Notes: generated by a model from the sequence alone, not told the origin. A stretch of 64,000 nucleotides of DNA from Paracoccus gahaiensis (GCF_005048225.1 NZ_SUNI01000007.1:62001-126000); one strand, 5' to 3'; shown: positions 8,493-18,155, numbered from the stretch's first letter. Program-made: numbers and translations.

Positions 8493-9155
8493 TCAGTCTC
8501 CCTTGCGGGCGCGCGGCGCCGCGGTCGTGGTGCGGTCGGCCCGCGGATCGGTAGCGTGGGGATCGGTGGTGCGGGGATCGGCGGCCATCAGGGCCGCGGC
8601 CGATCCGGCGCCGGCAAGCCCGTCGATCTCGCCGTCGATGGCATCGTCATTGTCGCCGAAGCGCATCGTGCGCAGACCGGCGGCCCGGCGCAGGATGCGC
8701 TCGACCGAGAACAGCATCAGCAGCACGCCCCCGCCGATCAGCGGCGCGAAATCCCACAGCCGCGAGATCCCGAGGCCCGGCACGACGCCGGTCGAGGCGC
8801 GCGCGGCCAGCTGCCAGCCGAACCAGGCCATGCCGAAGCCGAAGCCCGTCACGACCACGTCCGAGAAGCTGTGGAACCACGGCCGCCAGCTTTCCGGCAC
8901 GACCATCAGGCCCACGTCGAAGGACAGGTGATAGCCCTCCTTGACGCCCACGGCGGCGCCCAGGAAGATGAACCAGCCCATCAGCATGACCGCCGCCGGC
9001 TCCGCCCAGAACAGGCTGGAGCCGATCGCATAGCGATAGAACACCTGCGCGAAGACGAAGACGGTCATCAGGACAAGCCCGGTTCCCGCCAGCCACAGCG
9101 CCGCCTGCGCCACGGCGCCGGTCATTGTGGCAAATCTGATCAATCCCTCGCGCAT
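8493..9155 (-). CDS. dctQ: TRAP transporter small permease
   Basis: A 220-residue membrane protein with four predicted helices (around AALWLAGTGLVLMTVFVFAQ, PAAVMLMGWFIFLGAAVG and two further segments) and the DctQ feature FYRYAIGSSLFWAEP. The last 30 residues are a polar tail rich in Thr, Asp and Arg (TTDPHATDPRADRTT), longer than usual. An ATG further upstream at 9188 is rejected because the sequence between them is the terminator hairpin and its T-tract; MREGLIRF at 9155 is the likely start. Confidence 0.88.
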   Translation of the reverse strand: MREGLIRFATMTGAVAQAALWLAGTGLVLMTVFVFAQVFYRYAIGSSLFWAEPAAVMLMGWFIFLGAAVGVKEGYHLSFDVGLMVVPESWRPWFHSFSDVVVTGFGFGMAWFGWQLAARASTGVVPGLGISRLWDFAPLIGGGVLLMLFSVERILRRAAGLRTMRFGDNDDAIDGEIDGLAGAGSAAALMAADPRTTDPHATDPRADRTTTAAPRARKGD

Positions 9156-9166
9156 CGCGCGTCCCC

Positions 9167-9201
9167 CCAAAAAGAAAACCGCCCGCAAGGATTGCGGGCG
9201 G
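9167..9201 (-). terminator. Intra-operon terminator between dctP and dctQ
   Basis: A perfect ten-pair stem (CCGCCCGCAA with TTGCGGGCGG) with a three-base loop is followed on the minus strand by TTTTCTTTTT. It lies 9 bases after the dctP stop and 12 before the dctQ start, so it should cut most transcripts after the binding protein gene and lower expression of the membrane subunits. Confidence 0.8.
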
Positions 9202-9210
9202 CTGTCGTGA

Positions 9211-10182
9211 TCACTCGGTCGCGCGGATGCGCTCGACCAGGTCCTGCGCCTCGGGAGAGGTCGCGTATTTCTCGTAGACCGGGGCCATGGCGTCGATGAA
9301 GGGCTGCTTGTCGATCTCGCGCACGATCTCGGCGCCCGCCGCGATCACGGCCTCCTCGGACGCGGCCTCGGCCTCGGCCCACAGCTGGCGCTGCGTGGTC
9401 GAGGAATTGCGCGCGGAATCGCGGACGACCTCCTGGTCCTCGGGCGACAGCGCGTCCCAGCTGGTCTTGGACATGGCGACCAGTTCGGGCACCATCAGAT
9501 GCTCGTCCAGGGTAAAGTAGGGCGCCACCTCGGCATGGCCCGAGCTGTCATAGCTGGGATAGTTGTTTTCGGCGCCGTCGATCACGCCGGTCTGGATGCC
9601 GGAATAGACCTCGCCATAGGGCATGGGCGTCGCGACCGCGCCAAGCGCGTCCATCATGTCCACGAAGACGTCGTTCTGGATGACGCGGATCTTCAGGCCC
9701 GCCAGATCCTCGATCGAGTTGATCGGACGCTGCGAGTTGTAGAAGCTGCGCGCGCCGCCGTCGTAATAGGCCAGCACGACCAGGTCGCGTTCCTCGAAGG
9801 CCGCGCCGATCTCCTCGCCGATCGGGCCGTCCATGACCGCGTGCATGTGGTCCACGTTGCGGAACAGGTAGGGCAGCGAGAAGGTCTGGGTGACCGGCAC
9901 GATGTCGTTGAACGTGCCGAAGGACGCGCGGACCAGGTCGATCACGCCGAACTGGGTCTGCTCGATCGTGTCGCGCTCCTCGCCCAGCTGGCTGGACGGA
10001 AAGACCTCGATGCAGATCCGGCCGTCGGTGCGCTCCAGCACCTCCTCGGCCATGGCCTTGACGCCCTCGACGGTCGGATAGCCGTCGGGATGGGTGTCCG
10101 AGGACCGCAGCGTGATCTCGCAGGCGGCGGCGAAGCTGGCCGAGGCCAGCAGGCCCGCAAGGGATGTCATCAGAAGTTTCAT
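9211..10182 (-). CDS. dctP: TRAP transporter periplasmic binding protein
   Basis: This is the solute receptor of the uronate TRAP carrier. From the ATG at 10182 ([10 protein letters not shown]) it has 323 residues with a clean Sec signal peptide ending near ASFAAA/CEI. The mature DctP fold shows the carboxylate-binding Arg region [12 protein letters not shown] and the family motif [22 protein letters not shown]. An ATG nine codons upstream would spoil the signal peptide. It is separated from uxaC by 23 bases. Confidence 0.93.
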   Translation of the reverse strand: MKLLMTSLAGLLASASFAAACEITLRSSDTHPDGYPTVEGVKAMAEEVLERTDGRICIEVFPSSQLGEERDTIEQTQFGVIDLVRASFGTFNDIVPVTQTFSLPYLFRNVDHMHAVMDGPIGEEIGAAFEERDLVVLAYYDGGARSFYNSQRPINSIEDLAGLKIRVIQNDVFVDMMDALGAVATPMPYGEVYSGIQTGVIDGAENNYPSYDSSGHAEVAPYFTLDEHLMVPELVAMSKTSWDALSPEDQEVVRDSARNSSTTQRQLWAEAEAASEEAVIAAGAEIVREIDKQPFIDAMAPVYEKYATSPEAQDLVERIRATE

Positions 10183-10205
10183 GGTATCCTCCCAGATATG
10201 AACGG

Positions 10206-11612
10206 TCAAAGTTTGTAGGCCCGTTTGGCCAGGCCATAGGTCAGCTCATGCGCCACCTCGGGGGCCTCGTCTTCCGCAAGACGCCCCGTGGCGACCAGAG
10301 TGGCCAGGTAGCTGCAATCGACCCGGCGGGCGACGTCATGGCGCGCGGGGATCGAGCAGAACGCGCGGGTGTCATCATTGAACCCGACGGTATTGTAAAA
10401 GCCAGCCGTTTCCGTGGTCATCTCGCGGAAGCGGCGCATGCCCTCGGCGCTGTCGTGGAACCACCAGGCCGGCCCGAGCCGCAGGCAGGGCCAGACGCCG
10501 GCCAAGGGGGCCAGTTCGCGCGCATAGGAGGTCTCGTCCAGCGTGAACAGGACCACGGTCAGGTCGGGGCGCATCCCCACCGCATTGAGCAGCGGGCGCA
10601 GGGCGGCCACGTAATCGGTGCGGCCGGGGATGTCGAAGCCCTTGTCGCGCCCGAACATGCCCATGACCTGATCGGAATGGTTGCGGCGCGATCCGGGATG
10701 GATCTGCAGGACCAGCCCATCGTCCAGGCTCATCCGGGCCATCTCGGTCAGCATCTGGCCGCGGAAGGCGTCGGCCTCCTCGGCCGAGCAGTCGCCGCGC
10801 AGGGTCTTGGCGAACAGCGCCGCCGCCTCGGCCTGGGGCAGATCCTCGGTCCGGGCATTGGGGTGCCCGTGATCGCTGGAGGTGGCGCCATGTTCGATGA
10901 AGAAGGCCCGCCGCGCCCGGTGCGCATCCAGATAGCCCGCCCAAGTGCCCGTGTCGAATCCGGTCTGCTCGCCCATGAGGGCGATGTTGTCGGCAAAGCC
11001 CGCCATCTCGGGATCGACGACCCCATCGGGGCGATAGGCGGTCAGCACCCTGCCCTGCCAGCCGCTGTCCTTGATCATCCTGTGCCAGAGCAGATCGTCG
11101 GTGGCGGCCTCGGTCGTGGCGATCGCCTCGATGTTGAAGCGCTCGAACAGGGCGCGCGGGCGGAATTCGGGGGTGGCGAGGCACTCTGCGATGCGGTCGT
11201 AATACCAGTCCGAGGTCTCGGCCGACAGGCGGCGGTCGATGCCGAACAGATGCTGGAACGAATGGTCCAGCCAAAGCCGCGAGGGCGTGCCGCGCAGCAG
11301 GTGATAGTTCTCGGCGAACAGCCGCCAGATCTTGCGCCCGTCCGTCTCGGTCGCGCCGCCATCGACCCGGGGCACGCCCAGATCGGCCAGCGGCACCCCC
11401 TGCGAGCACAGCATCCGGAAGACATAGTGATCGGGCGTCACGAACAGCTGCGCGGGATCCGGGAAGGCCTCGTTCTCGGCAAACCAGCGCGGATCGGTGT
11501 GACCATGCGGGCTGAGGATCGGCAGATCGCGGACCTGATCATACAGGGCGCGGGCCAGATCGCGGCTGCGCCCCTCGACGGGAAAAAGACGGTCTTCTGC
11601 CACAAGTGCCAC
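10206..11612 (-). CDS. uxaC: Uronate isomerase
   Basis: UxaC interconverts glucuronate with fructuronate and galacturonate with tagaturonate. It is the first gene of the operon. The 468-residue length is normal. The metal-site motif [14 protein letters not shown] near residue 34, the loop [10 protein letters not shown], and the C-terminal [12 protein letters not shown] are family marks of this amidohydrolase-superfamily enzyme. The region upstream is shared with the divergent GntR gene at 11697. Confidence 0.95.
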   Translation of the reverse strand: MALVAEDRLFPVEGRSRDLARALYDQVRDLPILSPHGHTDPRWFAENEAFPDPAQLFVTPDHYVFRMLCSQGVPLADLGVPRVDGGATETDGRKIWRLFAENYHLLRGTPSRLWLDHSFQHLFGIDRRLSAETSDWYYDRIAECLATPEFRPRALFERFNIEAIATTEAATDDLLWHRMIKDSGWQGRVLTAYRPDGVVDPEMAGFADNIALMGEQTGFDTGTWAGYLDAHRARRAFFIEHGATSSDHGHPNARTEDLPQAEAAALFAKTLRGDCSAEEADAFRGQMLTEMARMSLDDGLVLQIHPGSRRNHSDQVMGMFGRDKGFDIPGRTDYVAALRPLLNAVGMRPDLTVVLFTLDETSYARELAPLAGVWPCLRLGPAWWFHDSAEGMRRFREMTTETAGFYNTVGFNDDTRAFCSIPARHDVARRVDCSYLATLVATGRLAEDEAPEVAHELTYGLAKRAYKL

Positions 11613-11650
11613 GCGACGCTCTCCTCCGACTCGCTTGCCATAAGGCTTGT

Positions 11651-11676
11651 TGTCTAATATGCTAGTTTACGAGACA
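11651..11676 (+). promoter_or_regulatory. Divergent uxaC/gntR promoter region with candidate operator
   Basis: The 84 bases between uxaC and the divergent gntR gene hold an AT-rich core with inverted arms TGTCT and AGACA whose centres are about two helical turns apart. The GTCTA/TAGAC element also appears in the candidate operator at 767-779 upstream of the other GntR gene. This is consistent with GntR control of the uronate operon; binding is inferred. Confidence 0.4.
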
Positions 11677-11696
11677 CGTCAATCGGAGCCGTTCCC

Positions 11697-12392
11697 ATGC
11701 CCCAGCCGGATGTCGCAGCCCTGCCGGCGATGGAGGACCTGCGCCCGCGCAGCGTGACGGACCACATCTTCCACGATCTGTATGCGCGGGTGGTGAACCT
11801 GTCCCTGCCCCCGGGCGCGAAGCTTTCCGAGGCCGAGGTCGCCTCGCAGATGGGCGTGTCGCGCCAGCCGGTGCGCGATGCCTTCTATCGGCTGTCGCAG
11901 CTGGGCTTCATCCAGATCCGCCCGCAGCGCGCGACCACCGTGACGCCCATCTCGACCGAGGCGGTGATGCAGGCCTATTTCGTGCGCCGGGCGCTGGAGG
12001 AGGCCACGATGCGCGTCGCCGCCCTTCAACTGGCCCCCGCCGATTGGGACGGGCTGGAGGCGCTGATCGACGCGCAGGAGGCCGCCAGCCGCGCCGACGA
12101 CCGCGCGGGCTTTCACGCGCTGGACGACCAGTTCCACCATGACATCTGCGCGGGCGCGGGCAAGGAATTCGTCTGGAACCTCGTCCGCGACACCAAGGGG
12201 CACATGGACCGCGCGCGGTTCCTGTCGCTGTCCTACGGCGCCTCGACCGCCTGGATCGAGCATCGCCAGATCCTGACCGCCCTGCGCGCCCGCGACCCCG
12301 AGGCCGCCGCCGCCGCCGTACGCCTGCATCTGAGCCGCATCGAGCATATCCTGGACCGCCTGCGCAGCGACCAGCCCGGCATCCTGGGCTGA
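11697..12392 (+). CDS. GntR-family regulator with FCD domain
   Basis: A 231-residue FadR-type regulator, divergent from uxaC and therefore the best candidate for direct control of the uronate operon. The winged helix (about 20-85) includes LSEAEVASQMGVSRQPVRDA; the FCD domain (about 90-220) has the ligands in DDQFHHDICAGAG and EHRQIL. It resembles the regulator at 800 closely in the HTH, suggesting an old duplication with divergent effector domains. It ends three bases before the convergent glycerate kinase gene. Confidence 0.87.
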   Translation: MPQPDVAALPAMEDLRPRSVTDHIFHDLYARVVNLSLPPGAKLSEAEVASQMGVSRQPVRDAFYRLSQLGFIQIRPQRATTVTPISTEAVMQAYFVRRALEEATMRVAALQLAPADWDGLEALIDAQEAASRADDRAGFHALDDQFHHDICAGAGKEFVWNLVRDTKGHMDRARFLSLSYGASTAWIEHRQILTALRARDPEAAAAAVRLHLSRIEHILDRLRSDQPGILG

Positions 12393-12395
12393 CGC

Positions 12396-13685
12396 CTATC
12401 CGACGCGTCCGGTGACCAGCACGGCGCGGAAGTCGTTCACGTTGGTCAGGGTCGGGCCGGTGCGGATCAGGCTGCCGGTCGCCTCGAACAGCGTCCAGCT
12501 GTCATGGGCATCAAGGCTGGCCTGCGGGTCCAGCCCCAGATCCGCCGCGCGGGTCCTCAGGTCGGGGCCGATCACCGCGCCCGCCGCATCCTCGGTGCCG
12601 TCGATGCCGTCGGTATCCGCCGCCAGCGCGAAGGTGCCCGGCAGGCCGCGCAGGGCCAGCGCCAGAGACAGCAGGAACTCGGTGTTGCGCCCGCCGCGTC
12701 CCGGCGCGCGCGCGCCGATGGTCACCGTCGTCTCGCCGCCCGACAGCAGCACGGCGGGCGGGGCTGTGGGCGTGGCGTGGCGGGCCGTGGCGCGGGCCAT
12801 CCCGGCCATCGCGATGCCCAGCTGCGCGGCCTCGCCCTCCAGCGCGTCGCCCAGCAGCAGGGGCGTGACGCCCGCCGCCCGCGCGACCTCGGCCGCCGCC
12901 AGAAGCGACATCTGCGGGGTGGCGATCAGGCGGTAATCGGCGTCCATGTCCGGCAGCGGCGGCGGGGGCGGGGCCAGCAGCATGTCGCGCACTGCCGGGG
13001 GCAGGTCCTCCCCCAGACGCGCCACCAGCGGCGCCAGATCGTCGCCCGCCGTGGGATCGGCCACCGTCGGCCCCGAGGCGATGGCCGCCGGATCGTCGCC
13101 CGGCACGTCCGAGATCGCCAGCGTCACCAGCCGCGCCGGCGCCACCGCCCGCGCCAGCCCGCCGCCCTTGACCCGCGACAGGCGGCGGCGGATGCGGTTC
13201 ATGTCCTCGATCGTCAGGCCCGACCGCAACAGCAGCCGGTTCACCGCGATCTTGTCGGCCAGCGTCAGCGGCGGGCGCGCGGCGGCCATCAGCGCCGACC
13301 CCCCGCCCGAGATCAGCGCCAGCACCAGATCGTCCGGTCCCGCCGCCTCCGCCGCCGCCAGGATCTCCTGCGCGGCGGCCTCGGAAGCAGCATCGGGCAC
13401 CGGGTGGGAGGCCTCGCGCACGGTGATCCGGCGCGTGGGGACGGCATGGCCGTGGCGGGTGACGACCACGCCCGACAGATCGACATCGGGCCAAGCGGCC
13501 TCGACCGCCGCCGCCATGGCCGCCGCCGACTTGCCCGCGCCCAGCACGATGCAGCGCCCGCGCGGGGGCTCGGGCAGATGCGCGGCCAGCACCCGCGCCG
13601 GATCGGCGGCCGCCACCGCCGCGTCGAACATCGCGCGCAGCAGCGCCTTTGCCCGGTCTTCGGTCCAGTCGTCCTGATGCGTCAT
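12396..13685 (-). CDS. Glycerate 2-kinase (MOFRL family)
   Basis: A 429-residue cytoplasmic enzyme of the GckA/TtuD family, producing 2-phosphoglycerate from D-glycerate. The N-terminal nucleotide-binding domain contains LGAGKSAAAMAAAVE and ALISGGGSALM; the C-terminal MOFRL domain carries LLSGGETTVTI, GRGGRNTEFLLSLAL and AADTDGIDGTEDAAGA. The ATG at 13685 has AGGGAGGA upstream. Older annotations call such proteins hydroxypyruvate reductase. It is convergent with gntR and divergent from the AraC gene; a link to tartronate or glycerate metabolism is possible but no partner enzymes are present. Confidence 0.88.
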   Translation of the reverse strand: MTHQDDWTEDRAKALLRAMFDAAVAAADPARVLAAHLPEPPRGRCIVLGAGKSAAAMAAAVEAAWPDVDLSGVVVTRHGHAVPTRRITVREASHPVPDAASEAAAQEILAAAEAAGPDDLVLALISGGGSALMAAARPPLTLADKIAVNRLLLRSGLTIEDMNRIRRRLSRVKGGGLARAVAPARLVTLAISDVPGDDPAAIASGPTVADPTAGDDLAPLVARLGEDLPPAVRDMLLAPPPPPLPDMDADYRLIATPQMSLLAAAEVARAAGVTPLLLGDALEGEAAQLGIAMAGMARATARHATPTAPPAVLLSGGETTVTIGARAPGRGGRNTEFLLSLALALRGLPGTFALAADTDGIDGTEDAAGAVIGPDLRTRAADLGLDPQASLDAHDSWTLFEATGSLIRTGPTLTNVNDFRAVLVTGRVG

Positions 13686-13902
13686 CGCGGTCCTCCCTGT
13701 CTGTTCGGCGCAGCATAGGCGCAGGTCCGGGTGGTTTCCACCGCAGGCGGACCCATCCGGGGGCACGGGGCGGCTTGCCTTGCCCCCGGCCCCCGCGCTA
13801 TCTGGGGCCCGACGCCCCCCAAGCTATCGACGGCCGCCCCCTCCGGGCGCCGTCCGCCAGGCAGGCCGCCATCGCAGGATCGGACCAGCAGGGTCAGGGC
13901 CC

Positions 13903-14808
13903 ATGAGCTATCGCCACTCCATGACCTGCCAGACGGCAGGCATCCAGACCACCAGGCCCGTCCGCTGGCGGGGTCTCAACGGCATCATGGGCGTCTGCTG
14001 GGAGGCCGAGGGCCGGGCCGGGGCGACCGGCTACTACCTGTCGCCCGATCCGCGCTTCGTGCTGTTCTCGGCCGATCTGGGCGACCGGATCGGCATGGCC
14101 AATGCCCCGCAGGGTCTGGACCGCGACCGCCGCCCGATGACGCGGGTGGTCTATGTTCCGGCGGGGATGCCGCTGTGGACGCGGTTCTCGGCGGCGCATC
14201 GCTTTGCCCATCTCGACCTGCATCTGCATGCCGACCGGCTGCGGGGCCTTCTGCAGCCGCTGGTCGGCGCCTCGGTCGCCGAGGCCGCGATCCGGCGCCC
14301 GGTCGAGATGCGCGATCTGGGCGGGGTCGAGCTGCTGGTCGGGCTGCTTGCGGACGAGATCGCCCGCCCCGCCCGACACCCCGCCTTTGCCGAAAGCCTG
14401 GTGGCCGGGATCGCCACCGGCCTGCTGGACCTGTCGGCCCCCGGGGATGAGCTGCCCACTGAGCGCGCCTTGGGCGGGCTGACCCCGGCGCAGATGACCC
14501 GGCTGACCTGCCGCTTGCGGCAGGCCCGCGACGGGCGGCTGAGCGTGGCGCAGATGGCCGAGACGGTGGGGCTGTCGGAAAGCTGGTTCGCCCGCGCCTT
14601 CAAGGCCACCACCGGCACGACGCCCCGGCAATGGCAGATGGACCGCCGCATCGCACGGGTGCGCGCGCTGATGATCGAGAGCGACCTGCCCCTGTCCGAC
14701 ATCGCCGCGCGGGCGGGCTTTGCCGATCAGGCGCACCTGACGCGCAGCTTCCGCCAGGTGACCGGCACCACCCCCGCCGCCTGGCGCCGCAGCCAGCGCC
14801 CCGGCTGA
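13903..14808 (+). CDS. AraC-family regulator of the siderophore uptake genes
   Basis: A 301-residue protein with a variable N-terminal domain and a C-terminal double helix-turn-helix (about 205-295) containing LSVAQMAETVGLSESWFAR and DIAARAGFADQAHLTRSF. ATG at 13903 is chosen because upstream sequence is Pro/Arg-rich non-coding-like. It converges on the TonB receptor gene with 16 bases between, matching PchR-like activators that switch on a ferric-siderophore receptor when the siderophore is present. The ligand is unknown. Confidence 0.82.
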   Translation: MSYRHSMTCQTAGIQTTRPVRWRGLNGIMGVCWEAEGRAGATGYYLSPDPRFVLFSADLGDRIGMANAPQGLDRDRRPMTRVVYVPAGMPLWTRFSAAHRFAHLDLHLHADRLRGLLQPLVGASVAEAAIRRPVEMRDLGGVELLVGLLADEIARPARHPAFAESLVAGIATGLLDLSAPGDELPTERALGGLTPAQMTRLTCRLRQARDGRLSVAQMAETVGLSESWFARAFKATTGTTPRQWQMDRRIARVRALMIESDLPLSDIAARAGFADQAHLTRSFRQVTGTTPAAWRRSQRPG

Positions 14809-14824
14809 GCGCCCCCGCAGGCCC

Positions 14825-16924
14825 CTACCACGTCCGGCGCAGGGTCGCCGCGACCTGACGCCCGGGATTGTAGAAATCCGCCCCGAAGCCGCCATTGGCC
14901 ACGTATTTGCGGTCGAACAGGTTGCTGACGTTCAGCGCCAGCGAGGTGTCGTCGCGCAATTGCCAGCCATAGGCCGCATCGACCACCACCGTGCCGCCCG
15001 TGCCGACCGTATTGGCGTCGTCGTAGAAATACTGCCCCGTATAGCGGCCGCCCAGCGAGAAGGTCATGTCCCCGCGCCCGTTCTGACCGGCCAAAGTATA
15101 GGTCGCCCAGAGCGAGGCCGAATGTTCGGGCACCAGCTGCGGGCGGTTCCCCTCGTCGCCCGCCGTGCCGTTCCGGGTGATCTCCTGATCCAGCCAGGAA
15201 TAGGCGGCGGTCAGGCTGATCGCGGGGGCGATCTCGGCCTTGGCCTCCAGATCCAGGCCGCGGGCGCGGACCTCTCCAAGGGTCTGGGGCAGCAGCGTGA
15301 CCGGGTCGGTGCGGGTCAGGTTCGTGCGGGTCAGATCGTAGAGGGCGGCGCTGAACAGCGCGGTCGTGCCGATGGGCTGGACCTTGACGCCCAGTTCGAC
15401 CTGACTGCCCTCCTCGGGCTCGACGCCGATCCCGGCGGGCACGACCGATTGCGCATAGCTGGCATAGGTCGAGACCTGATCGGTGACCTTGTAGGTCAGG
15501 CCCAGCATGCCGGTCGTCTCGCTGATCTCGCCTTCGGCGGCGGTGCCGGCCAGGTTGTCCGTCTCGGTGATGTCCAGCCAGTCGTGGCGCAGCCCGGCGG
15601 TGACGATGAACCGGTCGGCAAAGGTCAGCTCCTGCTCGGCAAAGAGGGCGCGGCCGCGCTGTTCGTTGCGCGAACTGGCGATCAGCGGCACATCGTCCGG
15701 CGCGCCGGTATAGACGGGGTCGGTCCAGTCGATCCCCGGCGCCGGGCCGAAGAACGTGTCGTTGTCGCGGTCGCGGTCGGCGAATTCCACCCCGGCGACG
15801 GTACGGCTGCCGGTGCCGCCGAAGCTGGTGTCGTATTGCAGCTGCGCGGTGCCGATCAGCGCCGTCAGGGCGCTGTCATTGCCGAAGAAGGACCGCGTGG
15901 CGATGGTGCTGCCATCGGTGGGGGTGGCCGCGATATAGGCATAGCCGTAATCGCTGGCCGTGTCGGAATAGCGCAGCCGCGCGCTGGCGCTGAGCCCGGT
16001 GCCGAAATCATGGTCCAGCAGCGCCGTGACGCTGGTCCGCTCGGTGCCCCGGAAGTTATAGCCCGGCTCTCCGAAAAAGCGGTCGCGGTCGAAATCGGTG
16101 CCGATCGGATGGCCGCCGCTGCCCGGCACGCCGTCCAGGTCCAGATGATCGACCACCACGCTGAGGCGGGTCGCCTCCGACGGGCGCCAGCTCAGGCCGC
16201 CCATCAGGAAGCCCGCATCGTCGCGCGAGCTGTCGTATTCGGCATCCGCCTCGCGCAGCTTGCCGGTCAGGCGCCAGGACAGGGTCGCGTCGGGGGTGAA
16301 GTTGTCGCCCAGATCAAAGCCGATCTCGCCCCGGTCATGCGATCCGACCGTGCCATAGACCTCTCCGAACCGCGCGCGGCGCGGCAGCTTGGTGACATAG
16401 TTTACCGATCCGCCCGGATCGGACAGGCCGGTCGCGGTCGAGATGGCGCCGCGCACGACCTCGACCCGCTCGAAGGCATAGGTTTCCTCGCGGATGCCGC
16501 CGAAGGGGCGGCCGAGGCTGAGGCCGTCGCGGGCGGCATAGGCGTCGAAGCCGCGGATCTTGAAGTAATCGAAGCGGTCATCGGCGCCATAGAAATCGGC
16601 GGTGACGCCGGCGGAATATTGCAGCACCTCCTCGACCCCCTGCGCGCCGCGCTGCGCGATCTCGCGTGAGGTGATGACGGACACCGAGGCGGGCGTGTCC
16701 AGCAGGGGTGCGGCCAGGCGGCCGCCCGCGCTGCTGGTCGTGGCCACGATCGAGCCCGCGTCATCGTCGCGCTCGACCGCCTCCAGAACGATCGGATCGA
16801 GAATGGTGACATTGGCGGGCCTGTCCTGCGCCAGCCCCGCCCCGGCGGTGACCGCTAGGACCGAGGCGCAGCCGGCCAGAGCGGCGATCAGGGACAAAGG
16901 GCGGATGGACGGACAAGAGCGCAT
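14825..16924 (-). CDS. TonB-dependent siderophore receptor
   Basis: A 699-residue outer-membrane receptor that imports a ferric siderophore. A signal peptide (about 1-32, cleavage after GLA) leads to a plug domain with SVSVITSREIAQRGAQGVEEVL and RGFDAYAARDGLSL, then a 22-strand barrel ending in the aromatic residue Trp (ATLRRTW), as required for barrel assembly. The region DPGGSVNYVTK is typical of ferrichrome/hydroxamate-type receptors. It is transcribed divergently from the matching ABC transporter genes at 17178-21122. Confidence 0.9.
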   Translation of the reverse strand: MRSCPSIRPLSLIAALAGCASVLAVTAGAGLAQDRPANVTILDPIVLEAVERDDDAGSIVATTSSAGGRLAAPLLDTPASVSVITSREIAQRGAQGVEEVLQYSAGVTADFYGADDRFDYFKIRGFDAYAARDGLSLGRPFGGIREETYAFERVEVVRGAISTATGLSDPGGSVNYVTKLPRRARFGEVYGTVGSHDRGEIGFDLGDNFTPDATLSWRLTGKLREADAEYDSSRDDAGFLMGGLSWRPSEATRLSVVVDHLDLDGVPGSGGHPIGTDFDRDRFFGEPGYNFRGTERTSVTALLDHDFGTGLSASARLRYSDTASDYGYAYIAATPTDGSTIATRSFFGNDSALTALIGTAQLQYDTSFGGTGSRTVAGVEFADRDRDNDTFFGPAPGIDWTDPVYTGAPDDVPLIASSRNEQRGRALFAEQELTFADRFIVTAGLRHDWLDITETDNLAGTAAEGEISETTGMLGLTYKVTDQVSTYASYAQSVVPAGIGVEPEEGSQVELGVKVQPIGTTALFSAALYDLTRTNLTRTDPVTLLPQTLGEVRARGLDLEAKAEIAPAISLTAAYSWLDQEITRNGTAGDEGNRPQLVPEHSASLWATYTLAGQNGRGDMTFSLGGRYTGQYFYDDANTVGTGGTVVVDAAYGWQLRDDTSLALNVSNLFDRKYVANGGFGADFYNPGRQVAATLRRTW

Positions 16925-17177
16925 GGGAGGGGGTTCCGGACTGAAGGTGGGGGCGGGTTCTGGCGACGGCGCGGGTCCCCGTGCGGGGCGGCTGCGACCG
17001 ATGGCTGGTCGGGCTGCTAGACCCTTTCGCAGAGCTTGTCTTGTATAATCCTATCGTTTTTGTCAGAAACACTGCAAATCGTCGCCGGTCCCGGCAGGCG
17101 GCGGCGCCCCGGACTTGACGGAGGGGCGGCGCCAGGGGCACTCGGCACCCCGACCGCCCTTCGAAAGGCCCTGCCCC
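16925..17177. promoter_or_regulatory. Divergent control region of the iron-uptake genes
   Basis: The 253 bases between the TonB receptor and the binding-protein gene contain one AT-rich island at about 17031-17085, including TATAAT at 17044-17049 and the tract TTTTTGTCAGAAA. Everything else is GC-rich. This island is the only plausible place for the paired promoters and for an iron-responsive or AraC-type operator. I do not see a classical Fur or Irr box that I would defend. Confidence 0.45.
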
Positions 17178-18155
17178 ATGTCGCGTCTCCGCCCCCTCTC
17201 CACCGCACTGCTTCTGGCGGCCGCCCCGGCCTTTGCCCAGGATGCGGGCTTTCCGGTCACGGTCCCCCATGCCTTCGGCACCACCACAATCGCGGCCCCG
17301 CCGCAGCGCGTGGCGACGGTGGCCTGGGCCAATCACGAGGTGCCGCTGGCCCTGGGCATCGTGCCGGTGGGGATGGCCCGCGCCAATTTCGGCGACGATG
17401 ACGGCGATGGGGTGCTGCCCTGGGTCTCGGCCCGGCTGGCGGAGCTGGGCGCGCCGGTGCCGCCCTTGTTCGACGAGGGCGACGGGATCGATTTCGAGGC
17501 GGTCGCCGCCAGCGCCCCGGACGTGATCCTGGCGGCCTATTCCGGCATCAGCGCCGACGACTATGCCACGCTTGGCATGATCGCCCCGGTCGTGGCCTAT
17601 CCCGACGCGCCGTGGGCCACCGACTGGCGCCAGACGATCCGCATGGACAGCGCTGGCCTCGGCATGGCGCCCGAGGGCGACGCCCTGATCGCCCGGATCG
17701 AGGCCGAGATCGCCCAGACCCTGGAGGGCCATCCGAGGCTGGCGGGCAAGCGGGCGATGTTCGTGACGCATCTGGACAGCACGAACCTCAGCGTCATCAA
17801 TTTTTACACCGGCAACGATGCGCGGGTGAAGTTCTTCGGCGATCTGGGGCTGGAGCTGCCGCAGAGCGTCGCCGAGGCGACGCTGCCCGGGCAGTATTCC
17901 GGCGCGATCAGCGCCGAGCGGATCGACCTGTTCGACGATGTGGACATCATCGTCACCTATGGCGGCGACGACCTGCTGGCGGCGCTGCGGGCCGATCCGC
18001 TGCTGTCGCGGATGCCGGCGGTGGCCAACGACGCGGTGGTGATGCTGGGGAACGATCCCCTGGGCACGGCGGCGACGCCGACGCCGCTGTCGATCTCCTA
18101 TGTGCTGCCCGATTATGTGGGCCTGCTGTCCGACGCGGCGCGCAAGGCGCGATGA
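17178..18155 (+). CDS. Iron-siderophore ABC transporter binding protein
   Basis: A 325-residue periplasmic receptor of the FepB/FhuD type. The start ATG at 17178 follows GAAAGG and opens a signal peptide ending AAAPAFAQ. The two-lobe domain includes the typical first strand (PQRVATVAWANHEVPLALG) and EAVAASAPDVILAAYSGIS. Its stop overlaps the permease start (ATGA), the first link in a four-gene transport operon. Confidence 0.9.
   Translation: MSRLRPLSTALLLAAAPAFAQDAGFPVTVPHAFGTTTIAAPPQRVATVAWANHEVPLALGIVPVGMARANFGDDDGDGVLPWVSARLAELGAPVPPLFDEGDGIDFEAVAASAPDVILAAYSGISADDYATLGMIAPVVAYPDAPWATDWRQTIRMDSAGLGMAPEGDALIARIEAEIAQTLEGHPRLAGKRAMFVTHLDSTNLSVINFYTGNDARVKFFGDLGLELPQSVAEATLPGQYSGAISAERIDLFDDVDIIVTYGGDDLLAALRADPLLSRMPAVANDAVVMLGNDPLGTAATPTPLSISYVLPDYVGLLSDAARKAR

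Noticed and set aside
9156..9188. Upstream start for dctQ adding MRAVFFLGGRA
   Set aside because: These codons are the T-tract and following C's of the dctP-dctQ terminator.
17044..17049. TATAAT at the divergent iron-uptake region as a plus-strand sigma-70 promoter
   Set aside because: No matching -35 hexamer at the right distance; kept only as part of a general control-region entry.
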